Assembly (NCBI RefSeq): GCF_022690685.1
Contig: NZ_JALCYY010000006.1
Coordinates: 1-61,124 of the forward strand
Reading direction: 5' to 3'
DNA: 61,124 nt
Source of the DNA: Anaeromyxobacter terrae
Lineage (GTDB): Bacteria > Myxococcota > Myxococcia > Myxococcales > Anaeromyxobacteraceae
Below the pieces are notes generated by a model, which saw nothing but the letters and a program-made list of their open reading frames with translations, was not told where the DNA came from and did no database searches. Shown in pieces: positions 32,513 through 43,013 of this stretch (the stretch's first letter is position 1; each line of letters opens with the position of its first letter). A program made the position numbers and the translations under genes.

Positions 32513-33031
32513 ATGACGCGACCGCGCTGCGCCGCCTTCCTGGCCATGAGCCTGGACGGATTCATCGCGAGGCCCGACGGCCGGGTGGACTGGCTCGACG
32601 CATACGAGGCGCCGCCGGAGGACTACGCTGCCTTCTTCGCCAGCGTCGACACCGTCCTCATCGGCCGCGACACGTACGACCTCGTGGTCACCTTCCCGGA
32701 GTGGCCGTACGGGGCCAAGCGGGTCGCAGTCCTGACCCACCGGCCTCCGGCGCCGCGCCACGGCGAGGCGTTCGTCGCCGGCGAGCCCGCCCGCGTCCTG
32801 GCCTGTCTCGCGGCCGCCGGGAGCCGGAGCGTCTACGTGGACGGCGGGGCGGTGGTCTCGCAGTACCTCGCGGCCGGCGTCCTCGACGAGCTCACGGTCA
32901 CCGTGGTCCCCCTCGTGCTGGGTGCCGGCCGGCGGCTCTTCCAGGGCGCGCTGCCGGAGCGGCGCTTCTCGCTCGTCGCGAGCCACGCCCACCCCTCCGG
33001 CCTCGTGCGGATCACCTACCGCCCGACCTGA
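32513..33031 (+). CDS. Dihydrofolate reductase/RibD C-terminal-like protein
   Basis: A 172-residue NADPH-binding reductase of the DHFR/RibD_C family. It has AAFLAMSLDGFIARPDGRVDWL, VLIGRDTYDLVVTFPEWPYG and the C-terminal GGAVVSQYLAAGVLDELTVTVVPLVLGAGRRLF. It is the compact form that lacks a deaminase domain. The natural substrate is unknown; pteridine-like compounds are likely. The ATG with a GGAGG box is preferred over an upstream ATG at 32453. A different family member is encoded at 48527. Confidence 0.87.
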   Translation: MTRPRCAAFLAMSLDGFIARPDGRVDWLDAYEAPPEDYAAFFASVDTVLIGRDTYDLVVTFPEWPYGAKRVAVLTHRPPAPRHGEAFVAGEPARVLACLAAAGSRSVYVDGGAVVSQYLAAGVLDELTVTVVPLVLGAGRRLFQGALPERRFSLVASHAHPSGLVRITYRPT

Positions 33032-33093
33032 GCGCGCTCCGTGGCGCCGGGCTCACGCCCACGTGCGACGGGTCCCCCGGCGCCCTCGCGCCC

Positions 33094-35178
33094 CTACCAC
33101 ACCCGCACGCGCTCCGCGGGCGCGAGGTAGAGCGCCTGCCCGGGCTGGACGCCGAACGCCGCGTACCACGGATCGAGGTTGCGCACCGTGAGAGACCGGT
33201 AGCGGCCGGGGGCGTGACCGTCGGTGAGGAGCTGCCGGCGCTGCGCCGGCTCGCGTGCCTTCGTCTGCCAGGTCTGCGCGTAGGCGACGAAGAACTGCTG
33301 GTCGCCGTCGAGGCCGTCGACCTGGGGCGGCTTCGCGCCGGCGAGCGACCCGTGCCAGGCATCGTACGCGGCGGCGAGGCCGGCCAGGTCGGCGATGTTC
33401 TCGCCGAGCGTGAGCTTTCCGTTCACCGCGGCGTCCGGGAACGGCTTGTAGCCGTCGTACTGCTGGACGAGCTTCTGCCCCGCCGCCTGGAAGCTGGCGA
33501 GATCTTCGGGCGTCCACCAGTTCTCGAGCTTGCCGCGCGCGTCGAAGAGCGCGCCCTGATCGTCGAAGCTGTGGCTGATCTCGTGGCCGATCGTCGCGCC
33601 GATCGAGGCGTACTTCGCGGCTGGCGTGGCGCCGCGGTCGTAGAACGGCGGCTCCATGAAGCCCGCCGGGAAGTTCAGCGCGTTCCGCACGGGGAGGTTC
33701 ACGGCGTTGACCTCGTGCGGGAGCATGCACCACTCGCCCCGGTCGGGCGCCTTCCCGAGCTTCGCGAGCTGGCGGCGGTACTCGAAGAGCTGCGCGCGCT
33801 CCACGTCGCCGAGGAGATCGCCCTTCACGATCTCGAGGCCGCCGTAGTCGATCCACTGGTCCGGGTAGCCGACCCCGACCTCGAGGACCGCGAGCTTCTC
33901 CTTCGCGCGTGCCTTCGTGGCCGGCGCCATCCAGTCGAGCGCGTCGATGCGGTGGGCGAACGCGTCGCGGAGGTTTCGCACCATCCCCTGGATCTCCGCC
34001 TTGGCCTCGGGCGGGAAGTGGCGCTTCACGTAGATGCGCCCGACCGCCTCGCCGATGGCGGAGTCGACCACGCCGAGCCCGCGCTTCCAGCGGGCGCGCT
34101 GCTGCGGCGTCCCGGTCAGCGTCGTGCCGTAGAACGCGAACGACTCGTCGACGAACGCCTTCGAGAGGAGCGGCGCAGCGCGGTCGACGGCGCGGGCGGT
34201 GAGGTAGTCCTTCCACGTCCCGAGCGGCTCGCTCTTCACGAGCGCGGCGAGGCCGGTGAGGGCGGTCGGCTGCCAGGCGATGAAGCGCGGCTGCCGGTCG
34301 AGCGCGGCCGCGCGGAGGAACGCGCCCCAGTCCAGGCCCGGGGCCCGCTGCTCGAGGTCCGCGAGCGTCCAGGGGTGGTTGCCCTTCTGCACGTCGCCCG
34401 CGTCCTCGCGCGAGCCGTGGGTCTTCGCGAGCTTGGTCTCGAACGCCAGCACGCGCTCCGCGCGCGCCCCCGGGTCCGCGAGCCCGGCGAGCGCGAAGAC
34501 CTTCTCGAGGTGCGCGCGGTACTGCGTGCGGATGGCGGCCATCCGCGGGGAGGCGTCGAGGTAGTAGTCGCGGTCCGGGAGCCCGAGGCCGCCCTGCACG
34601 AGGTAGACGGTGTTCCGCGACGGCTCGTTCAGGTCCTGCTCGATCCAGACGCCCAGCGGGCGCGCGGTCGTCAGGTTCGTGCAGTTGAAGATGTCGACGT
34701 CGGCGCGCACGGTGGCGCCGAGCTCCGCGGCGAGCGCGCGGGCGTCCGCGAGCGCCGCGATGCGGGCGAGCGTCGGGCGGAGCGGCTCGATGCCCTTCGC
34801 CTCGATGCCGGCCTCGTCCATGAAGCTCGAGTAGAGGTCGCCGATCTTGCGCGCGTCGGAGCCGGCGGGCGCGTCGCCGCGCGCGGCCTCCTCGACGATG
34901 GTGCGCGTGCGGGCCTCGACCGTCTGGAACACGCGCAGGAACGCGCCGGTGCTGGAGCGGTCCGGCGGGATCTCGGCGGTCCGCATGAAGGCGCCGTTCG
35001 CGTACTCGTAGAAGTCGTCGCCCGGCTTCACGGCGGGGTCCATCGCGGCGACGTCGACGGCGTGGGAGGAGGCCGTCTGCGTCGGCGTCGCTGCCGGCGT
35101 CGCCTGGGCGGTGGGCTTCTTGCCGGCGCAGGCGACGAGCGCGGCGAGGGAGAGGACCAGGGCGGTGCGCAGGATCAC
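33094..35178 (-). CDS. M13-family (neprilysin/PepO-like) metallopeptidase lipoprotein
   Basis: A 694-residue zinc endopeptidase. The GTG start gives a lipoprotein signal peptide (VILRTALVLSLAALVACAG; lipidated Cys near residue 17). The M13 signatures are present: NAVNLPVRNALNFPAG, the HExxH motif GATIGHEISHSFDDQG, and the third ligand GENIADLAGL. DDFYEYANGAFMRTAEIP, near the front, is the conserved N-terminal block. Length and order match bacterial PepO. It cleaves small peptides and should work outside the cytoplasmic membrane, anchored by lipid. The gene is followed by a small gap to the NTF2-like gene. Confidence 0.9.
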   Translation of the reverse strand: MILRTALVLSLAALVACAGKKPTAQATPAATPTQTASSHAVDVAAMDPAVKPGDDFYEYANGAFMRTAEIPPDRSSTGAFLRVFQTVEARTRTIVEEAARGDAPAGSDARKIGDLYSSFMDEAGIEAKGIEPLRPTLARIAALADARALAAELGATVRADVDIFNCTNLTTARPLGVWIEQDLNEPSRNTVYLVQGGLGLPDRDYYLDASPRMAAIRTQYRAHLEKVFALAGLADPGARAERVLAFETKLAKTHGSREDAGDVQKGNHPWTLADLEQRAPGLDWGAFLRAAALDRQPRFIAWQPTALTGLAALVKSEPLGTWKDYLTARAVDRAAPLLSKAFVDESFAFYGTTLTGTPQQRARWKRGLGVVDSAIGEAVGRIYVKRHFPPEAKAEIQGMVRNLRDAFAHRIDALDWMAPATKARAKEKLAVLEVGVGYPDQWIDYGGLEIVKGDLLGDVERAQLFEYRRQLAKLGKAPDRGEWCMLPHEVNAVNLPVRNALNFPAGFMEPPFYDRGATPAAKYASIGATIGHEISHSFDDQGALFDARGKLENWWTPEDLASFQAAGQKLVQQYDGYKPFPDAAVNGKLTLGENIADLAGLAAAYDAWHGSLAGAKPPQVDGLDGDQQFFVAYAQTWQTKAREPAQRRQLLTDGHAPGRYRSLTVRNLDPWYAAFGVQPGQALYLAPAERVRVW

Positions 35179-35326
35179 GGGCGGCCTCGGGTGGTCAGGG
35201 TCGAACGCTCGGCGATGAGCGCCGAGGCGCGCGCATTGTGTCATCGCCCGGGGGCGGGTGCGGCAAAATCCGGCGGTTCGCACGCCGCCGCCGAACCGCG
35301 CGCGTACCGGAACGGGGCCGCTCGGG

Positions 35327-35830
35327 TCAGCGCGCCCGTCGTGACGGCGGAGGGAGCGCCACGCCGAGCTCCTTCAGGATCCGAGGCCGCCGCGCGAAGT
35401 TCGCGTACGTGAACTTGCCCTTGATCTTGCCGGCCGCGTCGAAGTGAAAGACGTCCAGCCCTTCCCAGCCGAAGCGATCGCCGACGAGCGCGCCGACGAT
35501 GACCCGCTCGAACTTCAGCGCCACGGTCGTCGGCCTCGCGTGCGTGAGGTCGTGGCGGCATACCCAGCGGACGGCCGCCTTGCGGGACTTCTCGTCGATG
35601 AGTCGGTCGTGCTCGTCGAAGCGCATCGCACCGAGGACACCATTGAACTGAGGCTCGAATTCCCGGCGGATCGCCGCGCGCCCGATCCGCTCGACGCCGT
35701 TCGCGGGTCGGTACACCGCGTCCTCCGCGAAATAGGTCATCACCCCGTCGAGATCGCCGGCGTTGAATGCCTCGAGGAAGCCGTCAAGGATCGCGGTCAT
35801 CGAAGCTGCGGGGGCTTGTTGGGGTGTCAT
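35327..35830 (-). CDS. SnoaL-like/NTF2-fold protein
   Basis: A 167-residue small alpha/beta protein: ILDGFLEAFNAGDLDGVMTYFAEDAVYRPANG, IGRAAIRREFEPQFNG, ALKFERVIVGALVGDRFG and WEGLDVFHFDAAGKIKGKFTYANFARR. This is a typical SnoaL/NTF2-like fold, used as enzyme or ligand-binding domain in many pathways. No specific function can be given. The ATG at 35830 is chosen over an upstream TTG. A conspicuous lower-GC region follows its start. Confidence 0.82.
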   Translation of the reverse strand: MTPQQAPAASMTAILDGFLEAFNAGDLDGVMTYFAEDAVYRPANGVERIGRAAIRREFEPQFNGVLGAMRFDEHDRLIDEKSRKAAVRWVCRHDLTHARPTTVALKFERVIVGALVGDRFGWEGLDVFHFDAAGKIKGKFTYANFARRPRILKELGVALPPPSRRAR

Positions 35831-35859
35831 GGTCAACCCTGCGGGCCGAAATACGATAG

Positions 35860-35964
35860 GCGCCGATCTGCGGTCGTCTCGGCGCGATCGCGGACGCGGA
35901 GCGCGAGATCGCGAAGCGTCACGGCGAGAGCTTCGCGTACGGGTTCCATCTGCTCGCCGAGTGA
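35860..35964 (+). pseudogene. Possible remnant of a gene 3' end
   Basis: A 34-codon open stretch ends at a stop and reads LGAIADAEREIAKRHGESFAYGFHLLAE, a plausible amphipathic helix and protein C-terminus with normal codon bias. It is cut off upstream by an in-frame stop at 35857, so no full gene exists. It could be a decayed fragment of an inserted or deleted gene. Weakly supported. Confidence 0.2.
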
Positions 35965-35972
35965 GACGATCG

Positions 35973-36188
35973 TCACCCCGGCTGGTTCCTCGCCCAGTCC
36001 TGGCGCAGAGCTTCGCGGACCGCCTTCACGCTCTCGTGGGTCGCGTCGTCGCACGTCTGGCACTTACAGCGCGGGCAACCGTCGACGTGAAGCTGCAGGG
36101 CCGCGAACATCCATTCGGCCGCGGCGGAGAGCGTCGTGCGGCGAAACTGCAGATGCGCCGAGAGACCGTCTTTCGTTCGCGCCACCAT
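35973..36188 (-). CDS. Small cysteine-rich hypothetical protein
   Basis: A 71-residue protein with a CPRCKCQTC cluster (Cys residues near 38, 41, 43 and 46), preceded by a hydrophobic helix AAAEWMFAALQLHV and followed by an amphipathic helix HESVKAVREALRQDWA. The cluster could bind zinc or an iron-sulfur centre. No family is recognised. The codon use and GC are lower than neighbours, and no ribosome binding site is visible, so it may be horizontally acquired or not expressed. Confidence 0.45.
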   Translation of the reverse strand: MVARTKDGLSAHLQFRRTTLSAAAEWMFAALQLHVDGCPRCKCQTCDDATHESVKAVREALRQDWARNQPG

Positions 36189-36361
36189 GTACGAACGATG
36201 CTGCGTAACGCCTCGGGGCTGCGAGGAGGCATCGTGCCGCACCGCATTTCGGGGACCGCTCGATCGAGCAAGCGGCTCGTCGGGCCGGCGCAAGTGGCGC
36301 GCGGCATTCGATGGGGACGTGCGTGTGGGGGAGAGCGGGTACGGGACGTCCGCGCCCGGCA

Positions 36362-38767
<2,406 letters not shown>

Positions 38768-39113
38768 GCGCGCGTGCTCCCTGCGTGTGAGGTCGCAGAT
38801 CGGCGAGTGGGTACCTCGACAACCTCCGTCGGGCCCGCGCGCCGCGGTAGCGCCGCCGCCTGCGGGACCGGGCCGGCCCACGACCGCCGGGTCGGGCGTC
38901 GGCTCGCAGGTCAGGCCGACCTGCTCGTCGTCGCGCTGCGCACGACCGGGCCGGTCGCGGTCGACGTCCATCGTCCGACCGACAAGGACCGCACCGTCGC
39001 GCGTTTGCCATCCACGACACGGTCGAAGGCGGGCCGGACTCGCACGCCCCGCCGAGGTAGGACCCCAAGTAATTCCGCTGCGGCGGCCGCGCTTCCACGA
39101 AGACGAGCTCCGG
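38768..39113. other. Intergenic stretch containing a decayed gene copy
   Basis: 346 nt between katE (minus) and the EXPERA gene (plus). It contains a degenerate duplicate of part of the gene at 41496-42302 (see the pseudogene entry). Its katE-proximal part presumably contains the katE promoter. Confidence 0.5.
38895..39030 (+). pseudogene. Decayed fragment of the hypothetical gene at 41496-42302
   Basis: Positions 38975-39000 are identical to 41712-41737 (26 nt), and a further stretch around 38923-38940 is nearly identical to 41653-41671. The encoded peptide DLLVVALR-x-x-GP-VAVDVHRPTDKDRTVA matches SLVVALREAGLAAVAVDARC-PTDKDRTVA of the intact gene. After the identical run the fragment lacks four bases present in the gene, which breaks the reading frame. 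It lies between katE and the EXPERA gene on the plus strand, so a truncated duplicate has been left behind. Confidence 0.75.
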
Positions 39114-39677
39114 ATGCGCGCGCCCGACTCGATGCCCGTCCCGCTCTCGCGGCGTCCGCTCGATGTCGCGCTCCTCGCGTTCTTCGCGGTGAACCTGTGC
39201 TTCACCACCTACGTGGTGAGCCTGGAGCAGATCGTCATCGCCGATCCGTTCGAGTACACGGCGCCGCTCTGGCCACCCGGGCCCCTGCTCGACCTCGTGC
39301 ACTGGTGGGAGAAGACATACGACCCGCTCCTGCTCGCGCGGCCGGCGTGGTACCGCGCCACCATCTGGCTCGACGTGCTCCTCTTCGGGCCGTTCTATGC
39401 CGTCGCCCTCTACGCGTTCGTGCGGGGCCGCGACTGGATCCGCACTCCGTGCATCGTGTGGGCTTCGGTCCTCTCCACGAACGTCGTCATCATCCTCTTC
39501 GACGAGCTGTTCGGCACGCACGCGACGCCCGCCCCGGCGGTCGTCATCGCCGCGAACGCGCCCTGGCTCATCGTGCCGTGGATCGTCGTGTGGCGCGTCC
39601 TGCGCTCCCCTCACCCGTTCACCACCGCCCCGGCCGCCGCAGGCCCGCCGCGCCCCGGACGCCTGGGGCCGCGATGA
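39114..39677 (+). CDS. EXPERA-domain (emopamil-binding-like) membrane protein
   Basis: A 187-residue protein with four transmembrane helices: PLDVALLAFFAVNLCFTTYV, ATIWLDVLLFGPFYAVALYA, IRTPCIVWASVLSTNVVIIL and NAPWLIVPWIVVWRVL. Helices are separated by a loop with HWWEKTYDPLLLARPAWY, a Trp/Glu/Tyr arrangement seen in the EXPERA family (emopamil-binding protein/TMEM97-like), some members of which isomerise or bind sterols. An ATG at 39132 is an alternative start. Its stop overlaps the next gene by 4 nt (ATGA). It opens an operon with an SDR and a DUF1295 protein. Confidence 0.75.
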   Translation: MRAPDSMPVPLSRRPLDVALLAFFAVNLCFTTYVVSLEQIVIADPFEYTAPLWPPGPLLDLVHWWEKTYDPLLLARPAWYRATIWLDVLLFGPFYAVALYAFVRGRDWIRTPCIVWASVLSTNVVIILFDELFGTHATPAPAVVIAANAPWLIVPWIVVWRVLRSPHPFTTAPAAAGPPRPGRLGPR

Positions 39678-40459
39678 AGGACTTCCGAGCTCGCTACGGC
39701 CCGTGGGCCCTCGTGGCGGGGGCGTCCGCCGGTCTCGGTGAAGCCTTCGCGCGGGCGCTCGCGGCGCGCGGGCTGCACCTCGTCCTGCTGGCGCGGAGGC
39801 GCGAGGCGCTGGAGCGGCTCGCGGTCGCCCTGCGAGCCGCCCACGGGGTCGAGGTGCGCGTCGCCCCCTGCGATCTCGCGCGCGCAGACCTCGCGGAAGA
39901 GGCCGGGCGGTTCACGGCCGGGCTCGAGGTCGGGCTCCTCGTCTACAACGCCGCTCACTCGGTGATCGGACCGTTCGTGGATCGGCCGCTCGAGGAGCAC
40001 CTCCGCGTCGTCGACGTGAACTGCCGCGGCCCGGTGACCCTGGCGCACGCGCTGGGCGGCGCGATGGCGCGGCGGGGGCGCGGCGGGATCGTCCTCATGT
40101 CCTCGCTCGCCGCCTCGCAGGGAAACCCGCTCCTCGCCTCGTACGCGGCCTCCAAGGCGTTCGGGCTGGTGCTCGCGGAGGGGCTGTGGGCCGAGCTGCG
40201 AGCCCGCGGCGTCGACGTCGTCGCGTGCCGCGCGGGCGCCACCCGCACGGCCGGCTTCGCCGCCTCGCGACCGCGGCGGCGCGTCCCCCTGTCCGACCCC
40301 GACGACGTCGCCCGGCGTGCCCTCGAGGCGCTCGGCCGCGGCCCGAGCCTCGTCACCGGCGCGGTGAACCGCGTCGCCGCCTTCACCTTCGGCCGGCTCC
40401 TGCCCCGCCGGCTCTCGATCCGCATCATGGAGCGCGCGACGCGCAGGCTCTACGAGTGA
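39674..40459 (+). CDS. SDR-family oxidoreductase (membrane-lipid/sterol-type context)
   Basis: A 261-residue short-chain dehydrogenase: the cofactor motif VAGASAGLGEAFARAL, the loop YNAAHSVIG in place of NNAG, Ser in LMSSLAAS and Tyr-x-x-x-Lys in YAASKAFGLVLAEGL. The C-terminal helix-rich part (LPRRLSIRIMERATRRLYE) resembles the KAR/17beta-HSD12-like group, members of which reduce 3-ketoacyl-CoA or ketosteroids. It overlaps its neighbours on both sides by 4 nt (ATGA and GTGA), so all three genes are translationally coupled. Confidence 0.85.
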   Translation: MKDFRARYGPWALVAGASAGLGEAFARALAARGLHLVLLARRREALERLAVALRAAHGVEVRVAPCDLARADLAEEAGRFTAGLEVGLLVYNAAHSVIGPFVDRPLEEHLRVVDVNCRGPVTLAHALGGAMARRGRGGIVLMSSLAASQGNPLLASYAASKAFGLVLAEGLWAELRARGVDVVACRAGATRTAGFAASRPRRRVPLSDPDDVARRALEALGRGPSLVTGAVNRVAAFTFGRLLPRRLSIRIMERATRRLYE

Positions 40460-41409
40460 CGGGACGAATCGAGGAGCGGCGCACGCCCGCCGACGACCGA
40501 AACCGCGGGCGCGCGGTCCTCGCGCTCGTCTACCTCGTCGCGCTCGGCGTCGCCTGCGCGGTCGGGTGGCAGCTCCGTGATCGCCACCCGATCGTCGTCG
40601 CCGCCGCGGCGGACCTGGCCGCGACGGTCGTCGTGTTCGGCGCGAGCGTGCTCGCCGGCAACTCCAGCCTCTACGATCCTTACTGGAGCGTCGCGCCCGT
40701 GCCGATCGCCGCCTACTGGGCGACGGCGCCGGACGGCGGGAGCGGCCTCCGGCGCGTGCTGGTCCTCGCGATCGTCTGCGCCTGGGGTGCCCGACTCACC
40801 GCGAACCAGCTCGTGCGCTGGCAGGGGCTCGGGCACGAGGACTTCCGGTACCGTGAGCTGCGGGCGAAGAGCGGGCGCGGCTACTGGCCGCTCAGCTTCG
40901 TGGGGATCCACCTCATGCCCACGGTCTGGGTGTTCCTCGGCTCGCTCCCGATCTTCGTTGCGCTCGCCGGCCCGGGTCGACCGTGGAACGCGCTCGACGT
41001 GCTCGCGTGCGTCATCGCCGTCGGCGCCGTCGTGCTCGAGGCCACCGCGGACCGGCAGCTTCGCGCGTTCCTGCGCCGGCGCCACGGCGACGAGGCCGTG
41101 CTCGACGAAGGCGTGTGGAGGTGGAGCCGCCACCCGAACTACCTCGGAGAGATCCTGTTCTGGTGGGGGCTGTGGATGTTCGGCGTCGCCGCGGCGCCCG
41201 GGTGGGCCTGGACCGCGATCGGCCCGCTCGCGATCACGCTGCTCTTCGTCTTCGTCAGCGTGCCCTGGATGGATCGGCACATGCTGTCCCGCCACCCCGC
41301 GTACCAGGAGCGCGTTCGCGCGACCCCTGCGCTCCTGCCCTGGCGCATGCCGCGCCGCGAGCAGCCCGGGGGGCGCGGCGAGCGCCGCGGGCGCGGCGGC
41401 CGGGGCTAG
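40456..41409 (+). CDS. DUF1295 (steroid 5-alpha reductase-like) membrane protein
   Basis: A 317-residue polytopic protein (six to seven helices: LALVYLVALGVACAVGW, LAATVVVFGASVLAG, LVLAIVCAWGARLTANQL, IGPLAITLLFVFVSVPW). It carries the DUF1295 core: NSSLYDPYWSVAPV, then GHEDFRYRELRAKSGRGYWPLSF, and the C-terminal WRWSRHPNYLGEILFWWGLWMFG, the NADPH-binding signature shared with steroid 5-alpha reductases and isoprenylcysteine methyltransferases. Reduction of a steroid or other polyprenyl lipid is plausible. The GTG start overlaps the SDR stop. The last 20 residues are Gly/Arg-rich and of no recognised function. Confidence 0.85.
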   Translation: MTGRIEERRTPADDRNRGRAVLALVYLVALGVACAVGWQLRDRHPIVVAAAADLAATVVVFGASVLAGNSSLYDPYWSVAPVPIAAYWATAPDGGSGLRRVLVLAIVCAWGARLTANQLVRWQGLGHEDFRYRELRAKSGRGYWPLSFVGIHLMPTVWVFLGSLPIFVALAGPGRPWNALDVLACVIAVGAVVLEATADRQLRAFLRRRHGDEAVLDEGVWRWSRHPNYLGEILFWWGLWMFGVAAAPGWAWTAIGPLAITLLFVFVSVPWMDRHMLSRHPAYQERVRATPALLPWRMPRREQPGGRGERRGRGGRG

Positions 41410-41495
41410 AGACGCCCCGTCCCGAGTGCGTCGCGGTGAAGTCCGGCGCCATGGTCGCGAGCGATCGTCGGATGGCTTTGAGTTAGGTTCACTGG

Positions 41496-42302
41496 ATGAA
41501 GCTCGTCGCCATCGTCCGCCCCGCGACGCGCCCCGACGAGGCCGCGCGCGCAGTGGCCGGCGCCACGGGTCTCACGCTGGCTGAAGCCCGCATGCGCCTC
41601 GCCCCCGAGCCCCCTTCGCTCCTGGCTCGGCTCGAGCCGGACAGGGCCCGCTCGCTCGTCGTCGCGCTGCGCGAGGCCGGGCTGGCCGCCGTCGCGGTCG
41701 ATGCCCGTTGCCCGACCGACAAGGACCGCACCGTCGCCCACGCGTTTGCCATGGATGACGCGCGCATCACCTTCACGCCGCGCTTCGGGGACTCGATGGG
41801 GGTCGAGTGGACCCACGTGATGGCCATCCTGCGAGGCGTCCGCGCGTCGCGCACCGAGGTCAAGCGCACCGAGAAGTCGAAGAGCTTCTCGGTCGGCGCC
41901 GCCGTCGTGACGGGAGGGCTCAAGATGACCCGCGCCTCCACGAGGACGGTGCGCTCGTCGGAGGAGGCCATCGAGCAGGTGCTCCTCGTCTACTCGCGGG
42001 GCGGGCGTGTGGCGGCGCTCGCGGAGGCCCAGCTCGATTTCTCGTGCCTGGGGACCGGCATGCAACCCTCCAGCACCGGGAACATGCTCGAGCTGGCGCG
42101 GCGACTGCGCGAGAAGGCGAAGGGCGCCTTCTACGACGAGCGACTCATGCGCCTCGGTCGTCGGCCGCTGCCCTTCCTGATGGGCGGCGAATCGCGCTCG
42201 CAGACGCCCGCGATGGCGACGACCCACACCGACACGAGCGACTCGCTCGACACGCTCGCCGAGGTGATGCGGCAGGCCCTGGCCGAGGCGCTGCTCCCGT
42301 GA
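41496..42302 (+). CDS. Conserved hypothetical protein, PH/GRAM-like core
   Basis: A 268-residue cytosolic protein. The N-terminal 70 residues (MKLVAIVRPATRPDEAARA, SLVVALREAGLAAVAVD) look like a small alpha/beta module. The middle (ARITFTPRFGDSMGVEWTHVMAILRGVRASRTEVKR) resembles a GRAM/PH-type strand set that ends in an amphipathic helix (GNMLELARRLREKAKG). The C-terminal tail is Thr/Asp-rich. No family could be named. A damaged partial copy lies 2.7 kb upstream (38895-39030), so the family has been duplicated here. No clear ribosome binding site precedes the ATG. Confidence 0.75.
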   Translation: MKLVAIVRPATRPDEAARAVAGATGLTLAEARMRLAPEPPSLLARLEPDRARSLVVALREAGLAAVAVDARCPTDKDRTVAHAFAMDDARITFTPRFGDSMGVEWTHVMAILRGVRASRTEVKRTEKSKSFSVGAAVVTGGLKMTRASTRTVRSSEEAIEQVLLVYSRGGRVAALAEAQLDFSCLGTGMQPSSTGNMLELARRLREKAKGAFYDERLMRLGRRPLPFLMGGESRSQTPAMATTHTDTSDSLDTLAEVMRQALAEALLP

Positions 42303-42356
42303 CGGGCAGAGGGCCGCCGGCAACGCATCGCCGGACCGAGCCATCCGGCGCCGCGC

Positions 42357-42692
42357 TCAACGCCGCGCGAACGCCCGCGCCGCGTGCGGGTCGCGCCACT
42401 TGCGGAACCCGCAGTGGAGGCACTCGTCGGAGAGCGGGTTCGCCACCCAGACCGTCCAGTGGAAGTGGTGGCCGCAGAATGGGCAGCGAAACGCCGCGAA
42501 CCAGCCCGCCGCGCCGACGAAGGCGGTGATCCAGGCGGCGAGGAGGACGTGCCCCGGCCCGTCGCTGCCGGTGAGCTCGGGCAGCGCCTTCGTCGCCCAG
42601 GCCATGATCGGCACGAAGCCCACGATCGCGGCAGCGAACAGCCGGCGCCGCGTCCGGTAATCCCGCCACACGGGCGGCAAGCTCGATGACAT
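42357..42692 (-). CDS. Small membrane protein with zinc ribbon
   Basis: A 111-residue protein with two transmembrane helices (LFAAAIVGFVPIMAWATKAL and HVLLAAWITAFVGAAGWFAA) followed by a cytoplasmic zinc ribbon with CPFC and CLHC (FRCPFCGHHFHWTVW, then DECLHCGFRKW). Four cysteines in a CxxC-x17-CxxC layout fit a zinc site. The family is not recognised. It lies alone on the minus strand, 54 nt from the convergent gene end. Confidence 0.8.
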   Translation of the reverse strand: MSSSLPPVWRDYRTRRRLFAAAIVGFVPIMAWATKALPELTGSDGPGHVLLAAWITAFVGAAGWFAAFRCPFCGHHFHWTVWVANPLSDECLHCGFRKWRDPHAARAFARR

Positions 42693-43013
42693 GTGGCGCG
42701 AGGATACCGCAAGGTCCGGCGGCCGCTCGAAGCGGCCGACCGGCCGGCGCCCCGCTCGCGCGTGCGGGGCCGGTCCCGGCGGCGCTGCCTTCGCGCGCCG
42801 CGCTGTCGAGAAGGACCGTCGCGCAGCGGAGCGTGCAGCCGATCCCGGCCGCAGCGCCCGGGAAGGCCAGCGGAAAGGCAGGCACGCGGGCGCACCGCTG
42901 AGCGGCGTCCTGTCCCCTTGCCGGGCCCGCGGCTTGCGTGCGAAGTTCCGCTGCCCCGGACAGGGCGATTCCCAGTCCCGCCCGCCCCTCGGTCCAGCCT
43001 AAGGAACCGCACG
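42693..43013. other. Intergenic region upstream of an ABC transporter operon
   Basis: 321 nt between the zinc-ribbon gene (minus) and the transporter operon (plus). It contains a candidate sigma-54 promoter at 42924-42938 and no other recognised element. Confidence 0.4.
42924..42938 (+). promoter_or_regulatory. Candidate sigma-54 (-24/-12) promoter
   Basis: GG-CCCG-CGGC-TTGCG fits the -24/-12 pattern (GGCACG-N4-TTGCW) with the invariant GG and GC 10 nt apart. Two positions differ from consensus (C for A, G for W). It lies about 75 nt upstream of the transporter start. Polar amino-acid transporters often use sigma-54, so the context fits. No activator gene was seen nearby. Confidence 0.35.
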
